Assembly (NCBI RefSeq): GCF_014192105.1
Contig: NZ_JACHXK010000027.1
Coordinates: 1 to 64,000 of the forward strand
DNA length: 64,000 nt
Direction of reading: 5' to 3'
Source of the DNA: Paenibacillus phyllosphaerae
GTDB taxonomy: Bacteria; Bacillota; Bacilli; Paenibacillales; Paenibacillaceae
Shown here: positions 8,185 to 15,838 of the stretch, piece after piece
Position numbering within the stretch: position 1 is the first letter of the stretch
Layout of the letters: every line of letters begins with the position of its first letter
The notes under the pieces: generated by a model
Database searches by the model: none
The model's input: only the letters and a program-made list of their open reading frames with translations
Told to the model about the DNA's origin: nothing
Made by a program: the position numbers and the translations under genes

Positions 8185-8820
8185 CTACTGGACATACCTC
8201 AATACCATCGACAACGCGGTCTTGACGATCGCACTCGTCTCGATCTGATGCTCCTTCTTGATGATCTCCCCGCGCGAGGTCATCCGTTGGAGCAAGCTGA
8301 GCATCGTCTCGTAGATCGTGGCGCCAACCTCATTAACGTTCAGATCGCGGCGGATGCTCCCGTCCGAGATGCCCTCCCGCAGCAGAACCGAGAGCGGGAA
8401 CTCTCCTCGGCTCTTGTCGATCGACTGCCGATAGCGCTCGGCCAGCTCTTCGTTCGGGTAACGGTCGCGGTAATGATGATCGAAGTAGCCGATGTACTTG
8501 AAATGATTCGGGTGCTGCTTGGCGAATTCCGCCCATGCGGATAGCAGCGCTTCCAGCTTCTCCCGGCCGGACCCGTTCAAGGTCACGTGCTCATTCATAT
8601 AGCTGTTCATCTCGTCCATCACTTTAATCTGCACTTCGAAAGCGAGCTCGTCGATGGAATTAAAATACTTGTAGAACGTTACGCGGCTGACGCCGGCCTT
8701 CGCGCATATATCCTTGATTCCCACACCGGACACATCGAGTTCCAGGAATAGCTCCTGCGCCGAATGGATGATCTCATCCCTGTTCTTGTTGCGCATCTCC
8801 AAATGCCATTGCGTTGTCAT
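8185..8820 (-). CDS. TetR family transcriptional regulator
   Basis: This protein of about 211 residues has an N-terminal TetR helix-turn-helix: KNRDEIIHSAQELFLE, then VGIKDICAKAGVSRVTFYKYF. A divergent helical ligand domain follows. I chose the ATG at 8820 because GGGGGA lies 8 bp before it; a TTG 45 bp further upstream would extend the protein. Its promoter contains a perfect inverted repeat, TTTACA-CGT-TGTAAA, a probable autoregulatory operator. Similar sites before the symporter, isomerase and deglycosidase genes suggest it is the local repressor of the C-glycoside locus, perhaps released by an aglycone or glycoside. Confidence 0.9.
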   Translation of the reverse strand: MTTQWHLEMRNKNRDEIIHSAQELFLELDVSGVGIKDICAKAGVSRVTFYKYFNSIDELAFEVQIKVMDEMNSYMNEHVTLNGSGREKLEALLSAWAEFAKQHPNHFKYIGYFDHHYRDRYPNEELAERYRQSIDKSRGEFPLSVLLREGISDGSIRRDLNVNEVGATIYETMLSLLQRMTSRGEIIKKEHQIETSAIVKTALSMVLRYVQ

Positions 8821-8868
8821 CTCCCGATCCCCCAAGCCTACAACGCATATTCCACGATCAGTCAATGA

Positions 8869-8883
8869 TTTACACGTTGTAAA
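8869..8883 (-). promoter_or_regulatory. Perfect TetR inverted repeat (autoregulatory operator)
   Basis: TTTACACGTTGTAAA has six-base arms that are perfectly inverted around CGT. It lies 49 bp upstream of the chosen TetR start and next to a TTGACT hexamer. It serves here as the reference motif for the related sites at 2409, 4009 and 4185. Confidence 0.65.
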
Positions 8884-8954
8884 ATATTTAACTTATCGTA
8901 CCATAAAACCAGCTCTTCGCGCAATTATTGCGCCTGCCGTAATTTGTTCACGAC

Positions 8955-9006
8955 AAAAAATCCTCGGATTGTCGTTCATGGAACGATCATCCGAGGATTT
9001 TTTGTC
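8955..9006. terminator. Terminator between the ArsR and TetR genes
   Basis: AAAAAATCCTCGGAT (8955-8969) pairs perfectly with ATCCGAGGATTTTTT, with inner pairing GTCGTTC/GAACGAT. T-runs lie on both sides, so it can act in both directions. It mainly serves the minus-strand ArsR gene at 9109-9453. Confidence 0.85.
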
Positions 9007-9108
9007 ATCCGGCTATATAATGAGGAACGATCAATGTTGCATTTCCCGTTCTTGCGACCATGAACGCAAATCAAGGGCCCATAACGTCTAGTGTCAGTGT
9101 GGCACTGC

Positions 9109-9453
9109 CTATTCTTGCGGCAGCGGATAAGCCGCCGCCTCGCCTGTCGAGTTTTCGTAAGCTTGAAGAACCGTATGGAGCAAACCCGGAAAACGCGCTT
9201 CCAAGTCTTCCTCCCGAATGCTCTGCAGTCGCAGCGTGCCTTGAATGCGGGTGCGAATGATGCCTGATTCGCGTAGCGTACGCATATGATGAGACAAGGT
9301 TGACTTCACGATAGGCAAATCGAGACACCCGCATGAACCTTCCCCCATCTTAACCAAAGTAGCCACCAAGCGAATACGGATGGGGTCGCTTAGCGCATAA
9401 AGGACGGAAGTAAGTTGAAGGTCCGATCGATCGGGATGATGTAACGCTTTCAT
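9109..9453 (-). CDS. ArsR/SmtB family regulator of the adjacent exporter
   Basis: This 114-residue winged-helix protein contains LSDPIRIRLVATLVKMGEGSCG, then KSTLSHHMRTLRESGIIRTRI, a standard ArsR dimerisation and recognition-helix arrangement. Members of this subgroup often sit beside and repress MFS efflux genes. Here the MFS gene at 9599 is divergent and a 36-bp near-complete palindrome separates the two. The N-terminal Cys pair GSCGC could sense a metal or oxidant, but I see no full metal-site motif. Confidence 0.88.
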   Translation of the reverse strand: MKALHHPDRSDLQLTSVLYALSDPIRIRLVATLVKMGEGSCGCLDLPIVKSTLSHHMRTLRESGIIRTRIQGTLRLQSIREEDLEARFPGLLHTVLQAYENSTGEAAAYPLPQE

Positions 9454-9544
9454 GTAGAGCAGCCCCTTTACGTCGATAACATGTAATCGTTGTCAGTGAA
9501 AAGATCGGCAAGTAACAATTGCATCTTATCATATCGCATGCTAT

Positions 9545-9580
9545 ATTTCTAATGTTCGATGATAATCGAACATTAGAAAT
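9545..9580. promoter_or_regulatory. Large palindromic operator between ArsR and MFS genes
   Basis: A perfect inverted repeat with 16-bp arms (9545-9560 and 9565-9580) surrounds a four-base centre GATA. Each arm contains TCTAATGTTCGAT. It ends 18 bp before the MFS start and probably covers both promoters, so it is the likely ArsR binding site. Confidence 0.75.
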
Positions 9581-9598
9581 AGTGAGAAGAGGGATATC

Positions 9599-10987
9599 AT
9601 GTCCGATACGGACCTAGCCAATCGCACCGGCGCCGATAACGTTCATATTCGCGAAAGCGTCTTTACCCTGTTGCTTGGGCTTACAATCGTGCTCGTCATC
9701 ATGAATACGATGATGTTCAACCTCGCGTTGCCCGACGTGGCGCAAGATTTCGCGCTCTCCTCCACATCGGTATCGTGGATCGTCACCGGCTACTCCATCC
9801 TATTCGCCATTTCGTCCATCACGTACAGCCGGCTGTCGGATTTCGTTCCCATCCGGAGATTGTATGTCATCGGCATTCTGTCCTTCGGCGGAGCCGCCAT
9901 CATCGGCTTATTCAGCAATAGCTTCATTCCGCTCTTAATCGCGCGCCTCATTCAAGCTTCCGGCGCAGGCGCGATTCCGGCGCTCTCCATGGTCCTCATC
10001 ACAAGATACGTTCCCGTTGAGAACCGGGGCAAGGCCATGGCCGCGATCATGTCGGCAGCTTCGCTCGGTTTGGGCTTAGGTCCCGTAATCGGCGGCGTCA
10101 TCGTCGAATATTTGGGCTGGCATTATCTATTCGTCATAACTTCCCTTACTTTGGCGCTGATTCCGTTCTACATCCGACTGCTTCCGAAGGAAACGCCGGC
10201 CAAAGGAAGTTTCGACCTGTTCGGCGCCTTATTCGCGGGAATCGGCACGACGGGACTGCTCCTTTTCCTAACCAGCCAAGTCTGGTATTGGCTCGCGGCC
10301 GGCCTCGCTGCCATCATCTTGTTCGTCTTCCGCATTCGCATGGCTCGCGACCCGTTCGTCCAGCCGGCGCTGTTCCGCAATGGGCGATATTTGATGGTCA
10401 GTGCCGTCGGGATCGGCGCTTATCTGTGCAGCTTCGCCACCTTGTTCATCCTGCCGCAGATTCTGGTGCATCAATTCGGTCTCTCGGCCAGCGAATCCGG
10501 CTTCATTATCTTCCCGGGGTCGTTGCTTGCCATGATTCTGTCCCGCCTGGTCGGAAGAGTGATCGACCGGTACGGCAATCGCCATATTATTCTGTACATC
10601 CCTTTGCTTATGCTGGCTGCAGTCGTCTTGTTCGCGATCTTCGCATCGCACTCCCAGTGGGCCGTTCTATTCATCTATATGATGATGAGCATCGGGTTTA
10701 CCTTCATCTCCAGCAGCGTCTCGAACGAGCTGTCGCGGCTGCTGCCAGGGTCTCAGGTCGGCTCTGGTCTCGGACTGTTCCAACTGTTGCAATTCTTCAG
10801 CGGCGCGTTCGGAATCGCGGCGACGGCGACGGCCCTCGAATGGCAGGAAGCCCGCACGCTGGCTTCCGCATACAGCAGCATTTTCTGGGGAATGGCGATC
10901 ATCGTCTTGCTCGTCCTGGTCTGTTCGTTCTTCTACACCCGTCGTGCCGGAGCGAAGACCCAGCAAACAGCACAGTCCGTCTCATAA
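9599..10987 (+). CDS. MFS exporter of the DHA2-like drug efflux type
   Basis: This 462-residue membrane protein has about 14 hydrophobic segments, the size and layout of Tet(L)/NorB-like drug:proton antiporters. Visible motifs are NTMMFNLALPDVAQDF in helix 1, motif A-like YSRLSDFVPIRRLYVIG and motif C-like SLGLGLGPVIGGVI in helix 5. It probably exports a small toxic compound that also releases the divergent ArsR regulator. The ATG is preceded by GAGAAGAGGG, and a terminator follows. The substrate cannot be deduced. Confidence 0.9.
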   Translation: MSDTDLANRTGADNVHIRESVFTLLLGLTIVLVIMNTMMFNLALPDVAQDFALSSTSVSWIVTGYSILFAISSITYSRLSDFVPIRRLYVIGILSFGGAAIIGLFSNSFIPLLIARLIQASGAGAIPALSMVLITRYVPVENRGKAMAAIMSAASLGLGLGPVIGGVIVEYLGWHYLFVITSLTLALIPFYIRLLPKETPAKGSFDLFGALFAGIGTTGLLLFLTSQVWYWLAAGLAAIILFVFRIRMARDPFVQPALFRNGRYLMVSAVGIGAYLCSFATLFILPQILVHQFGLSASESGFIIFPGSLLAMILSRLVGRVIDRYGNRHIILYIPLLMLAAVVLFAIFASHSQWAVLFIYMMMSIGFTFISSSVSNELSRLLPGSQVGSGLGLFQLLQFFSGAFGIAATATALEWQEARTLASAYSSIFWGMAIIVLLVLVCSFFYTRRAGAKTQQTAQSVS

Positions 10988-11032
10988 TCCTCTCTGGAAC
11001 GAGTGAACATAACGAACGCTCGAACATAACCA

Positions 11033-11066
11033 AGAACCATCTTCGAGACGAAGATGGTTCTCTTTT
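11033..11066. terminator. Terminator after the MFS exporter gene
   Basis: A perfect 13-bp stem, AGAACCATCTTCG/CGAAGATGGTTCT (11033-11045 and 11049-11061), is followed by CTTTTGG. It separates the exporter from the converging GH42 gene. Confidence 0.8.
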
Positions 11067-11123
11067 GGTTAACGTTTTCGCAGCGGCAAGGGCACGCGCT
11101 AACCTACCGCTCCACTCCTGCTC

Positions 11124-13187
11124 TTAACGCTTCGTAATATCCAGTACCATGACTCCGTAAGCCGGCAATTCGGTTGAACCTTCGAGCTGCGCGCCGCTTA
11201 GCAGATCCGTCGTCGATTGCTTCACGGTGAGCAAGACCGGCTCACTCGCATAATTCAAGAGGAAGAGATAGTCCGATCCCTTATTCGAGCGAATGCCTAC
11301 CTCAACCTCGGCAGGCGCTTCAACCCAGTCAGCTGCGAGGGCAACGAGCCCTATCTCCTCCAGAAGCGCATCCACGACCGGCTCACTGAATGCAGCGCCA
11401 TAATACCAGACCTTGCCCTCACCTACAGCACGCCTTGTCAAAGCAGGCATACCCTTGTAATACTCAGTAGCGTATGCGGCAACGATGTCCACATCCGTAC
11501 CTTCTATGCTCAGCACTTCATTGAATCCCACGGCTTTCGTGCCGGCCGGCAAGCTGCTGCCTTCCCATTGCAGCTCTGCTACGCCCACGGTGCCCTTAAT
11601 CAAGGTGAAATCTTCGATCGTTATTCCGCACAGCTCGGCGACCGGCCCCGGGAACGGCCGCATATAGCACTGTCCGGTCATGTCCTTATACCCCGTGCGA
11701 GCGCCGAAGATCAGCTTACCGCCCTGCTCCACGTATTTCGTCAGCAGCTCGGCGGTTTCATCCGTCATGATCGCCGCATGCGGATAGACAATGACTTTAT
11801 ATTTGGCCAAATCGTCCAGATCGGTCTTCGCGCGCAGCGTAATCAGGTCCGCCGGAATATGGCGATACTGAAGCTGCTTGTACCAAGCTCGTACGCTCTT
11901 CCACTGCAGCGGTCCGTGCCAACGATCCAATTCCCCGTCCCAGACGTTGTCATAATCCTGCAAGATCGCCACTTCGGCTTGATAGGTCGCCCCTGCGATG
12001 AGCGCGCCGATCTTCCCGAACTCTTCCCCGACCTGAGCGACTTCACGCACTCTGCGATTCGGCCGGTTGTGGTAGTCGTTGATCCCATGCCAATAAATCT
12101 CCGTGCCCATCGTTGCCGTGCGCCAGCGGAAATACACCAGCAGATCCGTTCCATGCAGGACGGACTGATAGGACCACAAGCGGATCTGCCCAGGTCTCGG
12201 CGTGCCCATCTCAATGCGGTCTACCCAGCCTCCCGGTCCGGACTGCTGCTCCATGACGCAGAAATTCGGCGATATAGATCGGGTATTGGACAAGTTCAAG
12301 CTCCATGCCCGGTCTGCCAGCGGATTCTCGTCATCGCTAGGGAAGATCGTCGAGAACTGCGGGTACGAATCGTAGGAGTAGAAATCCAGCAGCTCGTCAG
12401 TCAGCTCATGACTATCCAGATGGCCGAATGTGCCATTGGTGGTGATCCAATGGTGAGGAGCAAGCTCTCGAATCAGATCGGCTTGAATTCGGGCGAACGA
12501 AATCGCATTCGCGGAGATAAACCGTTTCTCGTCGAGTGCCAAATGCGGATTCGGCGATTGATTGACCATTGGCCGGGTGAGATACACTTGCTCCCAATCG
12601 GTATAGGTCTGGCTCCAGAATACGGTACCCCACGCTTTGTTCAATTTATCGAGCGTCGCGTAGCGCTCCTGCAACCAAGCTCTGAATGCCACATGATCCG
12701 CTTCCGAGTAGAATACGTTCATCTCGCAATTCAGCTCGTTGTCGATCTGCCATCCGATCACCGCAGGGTGGTCCTTATAAGCGTCCACCATTTTTCGCAC
12801 GATGATCGCGCACAATTCCCGGTATTTGGGGCTGCTGTAGTTGTAATGGCGACGCATGCCATGCCGGTACAATACGCCCTCCACGTTCGCGTTCAATACC
12901 TCGGGATACTTATGCGTTAACCAAGCCGGCGGCGTGGCAGTCGGCGTTCCCAAGATAACCTTCAATCCATATCGGTGCGCCAAGTCCATCACCCGGTGGA
13001 AAAAGCCGAAATCGAACTTCCCTTCCTCCGGCTCCAGCATCGCCCAAGCGAATTCCGCCATTCGAATTACCGAGATATTCATCTCCCGCATGCGCCGGAA
13101 ATCGTCTTCCCACAACTCCTCCGGCCAATGCTCCGGATAATAACAAACGCCTAACGTTAACTCGTTCATCTGAATCGATTTTGCCAT
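11124..13187 (-). CDS. GH42 beta-galactosidase
   Basis: This 687-residue cytoplasmic enzyme hydrolyses terminal beta-D-galactosides. The N-terminal TIM barrel begins LGVCYYPEHWPEELWEDDF. The catalytic acid/base is E151 in WQIDNELNCE and the nucleophile is E313 in CVMEQQSGPGG, both in typical GH42 context. The trimerisation domain (around residues 390-600) and a C-terminal beta domain follow, and the length matches the family. The ATG at 13187 has GGGAGG at good spacing, better than the upstream in-frame codon. No signal peptide is seen, so it probably acts on imported galacto-oligosaccharides. It is divergent from an AraC regulator. Confidence 0.95.
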   Translation of the reverse strand: MAKSIQMNELTLGVCYYPEHWPEELWEDDFRRMREMNISVIRMAEFAWAMLEPEEGKFDFGFFHRVMDLAHRYGLKVILGTPTATPPAWLTHKYPEVLNANVEGVLYRHGMRRHYNYSSPKYRELCAIIVRKMVDAYKDHPAVIGWQIDNELNCEMNVFYSEADHVAFRAWLQERYATLDKLNKAWGTVFWSQTYTDWEQVYLTRPMVNQSPNPHLALDEKRFISANAISFARIQADLIRELAPHHWITTNGTFGHLDSHELTDELLDFYSYDSYPQFSTIFPSDDENPLADRAWSLNLSNTRSISPNFCVMEQQSGPGGWVDRIEMGTPRPGQIRLWSYQSVLHGTDLLVYFRWRTATMGTEIYWHGINDYHNRPNRRVREVAQVGEEFGKIGALIAGATYQAEVAILQDYDNVWDGELDRWHGPLQWKSVRAWYKQLQYRHIPADLITLRAKTDLDDLAKYKVIVYPHAAIMTDETAELLTKYVEQGGKLIFGARTGYKDMTGQCYMRPFPGPVAELCGITIEDFTLIKGTVGVAELQWEGSSLPAGTKAVGFNEVLSIEGTDVDIVAAYATEYYKGMPALTRRAVGEGKVWYYGAAFSEPVVDALLEEIGLVALAADWVEAPAEVEVGIRSNKGSDYLFLLNYASEPVLLTVKQSTTDLLSGAQLEGSTELPAYGVMVLDITKR

Positions 13188-13248
13188 GATGACTTGCCTC
13201 CCATCGCTACTATATCTCCATTGTAGCCCGATGATCACGTAGGATGAA

Positions 13249-13286
13249 ATGACAAAATCATGCGATATGTATTAATATATTGTCAT
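13249..13286. promoter_or_regulatory. Inverted repeat in the GH42/AraC divergent promoter
   Basis: ATGACAA (13249-13255) and TTGTCAT (13280-13286) are perfect inverted half-sites separated by 24 bp of AT-rich DNA. They lie between the divergent GH42 and AraC starts, and are the best candidate binding sites for that AraC protein. Confidence 0.45.
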
Positions 13287-13363
13287 CCCATTATCGGATA
13301 GTCGCTAATAATAGCAGAACAACTAGCCATCACTATAACTATATTGTGTAACTGAGGTGCTTG

Positions 13364-14209
13364 ATGAGAGAGCATATCTTCTTTCCCAAGCCGCTCTTCC
13401 AGCGGCACAGCTGCTTCCCCGACTTTATCGGCGGCTATAGCGAATTTCCCGAGCATCGCGTGAATCGGGAATACGCGACGAAGGAGAACCACTTGGACCG
13501 ATACTATAACTTGCATCTTGTCGTCGGGGGCAAAGGTTATCTCGAGCATGAGGGCAGGACCTTCGAGCTCGCGCGCGGACAAGGTTTTCTGTATGGTCCC
13601 GGATTGAGACAAACCTATTATTCCGATTCCGACGATCCGTGGAGCATCCGATGGGTGCATTTCTACGGCATAAGGCTGGAGGAATTCCTCGATGGCAAAA
13701 GCCTCGACGAGCCATGGCTGTTCCGGCTGTCGGATTTAACCCCCTTCGAGACGGATATCGAGACGCTGCTGAAGCTCGGCAGAGCCTATGAGGTCGAAGA
13801 TGAATTTGAAGTGGCTTCGACCCTGTACAAGCTCTTGACCCGGCTGCAGGCAGCGGCAACCCAGCTCAACGTTCCTGCCAATCAGGCAGACGACAAGCTG
13901 CACGTGGCGGCCAATTATGTGCACTCCCACTGCAAGGCGCCTATTACGTTGGAACAAGCGGCTGCCGTAGCAGGCTTCAGCGCTCATTACTTTAGCCGCA
14001 AATTCAATCAGAAGTTCGGGATGTCGTTTTCCGATTTTCTGCTGGAGTCCAGGATTCTGCAAGCCAAACAGCTCTTGTCCTCCACGAATTTATCGATCAA
14101 GGCGATCGCATTGGAAACCGGATTTTCCCAGAGCAGTTACTTCGGCAAATGCTTTCGGTCGCTCGAGGGCATGACGCCGCTCGAGTTCCGGCTAATCCAT
14201 AAACTGTAG
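13364..14209 (+). CDS. AraC family transcriptional regulator
   Basis: A protein of about 281 residues has an N-terminal cupin-type sugar-sensing domain (HLVVGGKGYLEHEGRTFEL, ARGQGFLYGPGLRQTYY) and a C-terminal double helix-turn-helix (ITLEQAAAVAGFSAHYFSRKF, then IKAIALETGFSQSSYFGKCF). It is divergent from GH42 and is probably its activator, responding to a galactoside-derived sugar. ATG at 13364 is preferred over the TTG just upstream, since GAGGTG precedes both. Confidence 0.92.
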   Translation: MREHIFFPKPLFQRHSCFPDFIGGYSEFPEHRVNREYATKENHLDRYYNLHLVVGGKGYLEHEGRTFELARGQGFLYGPGLRQTYYSDSDDPWSIRWVHFYGIRLEEFLDGKSLDEPWLFRLSDLTPFETDIETLLKLGRAYEVEDEFEVASTLYKLLTRLQAAATQLNVPANQADDKLHVAANYVHSHCKAPITLEQAAAVAGFSAHYFSRKFNQKFGMSFSDFLLESRILQAKQLLSSTNLSIKAIALETGFSQSSYFGKCFRSLEGMTPLEFRLIHKL

Positions 14210-14281
14210 CCTTTGCCTACTCCGGAGCAGCTTGACGATGTACCTTAGGCTGACGATATGATCTCGGCAGCTGAGCTCATC

Positions 14282-15382
14282 TCAGCTGAGCTCGACCCGC
14301 TTCACAACCGTCATCTCGGTCTTCACTTCAATGCATCCGCTCAATTCCCCGGAGACGAGATCATCTAACGCGAGGAATTGTTCGAGATGGTATAACCCGC
14401 GAGCGGAATCGGACCGATACAACCGCGCGGCAGCGGCAGCCGCGACGATCCCGGTTACTTCCGCTTCTCGCTTGCCGGTCAGCGTAAGCTCGACAACACG
14501 TTCTTCGTCACCCCATACTCCCTTGGCATCGACCTTGACCGCGAACAGCTCTTGGCCTGCGCGCAGCAAGCCGAATAATTTCAACGCCGCCTCCCTGATG
14601 AACCGGTATCGCAGCAGACGCAGAATCCCAGTCGATTTGGCCCCAGCAACCAGCTTGGTAACTATCCTCGAGTCGAAACAGAGCCTGGTGGTTGCCGTAC
14701 GCACGCCGACTGTTCGCGGCAGGACATGCTGGTCGGAGAAGTTGAACAGATAACCGGTCCGCTTGCCCAGATGCGGTCCGAAATCTGTCTTCTGGCCGCC
14801 TGTGAAACCAACTACTTCGAGCATGCTGCCTTCCTGCATAACTGCATATCGCGTATTCAGCTGATCCAGCGTCCATTCCATCGCCGCTCTGCCGTGCGCC
14901 TCCCCAAGTCCGAGCATGATCGTAATCTCGGCTGATCGATAATCGGTGAAGTGCTTTTTCGCCGCCATCGCCATCAGATTGGTTAACCCCGGCGCTAGAC
15001 CGACGCTGATGACAGCCGCGGTCCGATGACCTTCCATTAATCCGCCGAGCGACTCCAGACGGGAGAGGAATTCGAAATTGGCAGTAATGTCGATATAGTC
15101 CGCTCCCGCCTGTATGCACGATTCGACGAACCGGGTATCGGTCTGGTCCAGGCACATCATGACCAATTTGACGGATTGGAGCCGCTCAGGTTCGATTGGC
15201 TCCAGCAGATTCAACTCCATCGGCCGGACCGCGTTCCCCATCTTTCGGAAGAAGGCTTCCGCACGCGCCAGACTTCGGCCTGCCGCGATGACATGCCCTG
15301 GGTAAAGCGCCGCCAACCGGCTGCATATGGTGGAGCCGACTTGCCCATAACCGCCGACCACCAAAATATCCTTCTTATCCAA
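14282..15382 (-). CDS. Saccharopine dehydrogenase-like NAD(P)-binding protein
   Basis: This 366-residue protein has an N-terminal Rossmann motif, VVGGYGQVGSTI, and the saccharopine-dehydrogenase-like continuation (AAGRSLARAEAF, ADYIDITANFEFL, SVGLAPGLTNLMA). Such proteins act on amino acids or are poorly defined carboxylate or glutathione-linked reductases; no specific reaction can be assigned. The start is probably a TTG at 15382, since AGAGGGAGA lies in front of it and the nearby ATG is out of frame. The methyltransferase remnant lies 32 bp upstream in the same direction. Confidence 0.8.
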   Translation of the reverse strand: MDKKDILVVGGYGQVGSTICSRLAALYPGHVIAAGRSLARAEAFFRKMGNAVRPMELNLLEPIEPERLQSVKLVMMCLDQTDTRFVESCIQAGADYIDITANFEFLSRLESLGGLMEGHRTAAVISVGLAPGLTNLMAMAAKKHFTDYRSAEITIMLGLGEAHGRAAMEWTLDQLNTRYAVMQEGSMLEVVGFTGGQKTDFGPHLGKRTGYLFNFSDQHVLPRTVGVRTATTRLCFDSRIVTKLVAGAKSTGILRLLRYRFIREAALKLFGLLRAGQELFAVKVDAKGVWGDEERVVELTLTGKREAEVTGIVAAAAAARLYRSDSARGLYHLEQFLALDDLVSGELSGCIEVKTEMTVVKRVELS

Positions 15383-15414
15383 TACATCTCCCTCTTTCTA
15401 TCTATTCGCTTCAT

Positions 15415-15735
15415 TCATTCCTTCGTCGACATCCACCACTGAACAAGGAAAGCTCCGTAATAGCGGGAGATTCCCGTGAATCCCGCATCGGCGAGCAACG
15501 CCTCGATCTCTTCGGCGGCTATCGGACCGGACTCGCGGCCTGCGCCGACGATGAGCAGACGCGCTTGATGGCGGCCTATGGCGGCACCCAGCAGCCGCTC
15601 CGTTAGATCGTATAGCAGCGCATGGCCGGGAATTTTGCGCGGAATCGTGCGATCATAGCGGTTAACGCGTTCATGTTCCCAATTCATTATAGCGGCGTCA
15701 ATAAGAGACACCATCCCAGAAACATGGGATTGCAT
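15415..15735 (-). pseudogene. Internally deleted SAM-dependent methyltransferase remnant
   Basis: The N-terminal part (SLIDAAIMNWEHERVNRYDRT, then LLYDLTERLLGAA and LLIVGAG) is the start of a class I methyltransferase up to its SAM motif I. The chain then jumps to GRESGPIAAEEIEALLADAGFTG and YYGAFLVQWW, which is the usual C-terminal end. About 110-130 residues of the catalytic core appear to be missing in frame, leaving 106 residues against a usual length of about 220. No clear ribosome binding site is visible. The remnant cannot bind SAM normally and is probably non-functional. Confidence 0.6.
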
Positions 15736-15763
15736 GAACGGTTAATATCGCTTCCCGTAGAAT

Positions 15764-15796
15764 GCAAAAAAAGCGGAGGCACACTGACCTCCGCTC
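15764..15796 (-). terminator. Terminator of the two-component system operon
   Basis: On the minus strand GAGCGGAGG pairs with CCTCCGCT and is followed by seven T residues. It lies 43 bp downstream of the histidine kinase stop codon. Confidence 0.8.
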
Positions 15797-15838
15797 CCAA
15801 TCCCCGCCTTCAACATCCGCTCCATCAGCAGCTAACCA

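Noticed and set aside
11217-12920. 567-codon plus-strand frame opposite GH42
   Set aside because: Antisense shadow of a gene with both GH42 catalytic glutamates; no motifs of its own.
14255-14293. Direct repeat CAGCTGAGCTC after the AraC gene
   Set aside because: Short duplication in a 72-bp intergenic gap with no stem plus T-run; no function can be argued.
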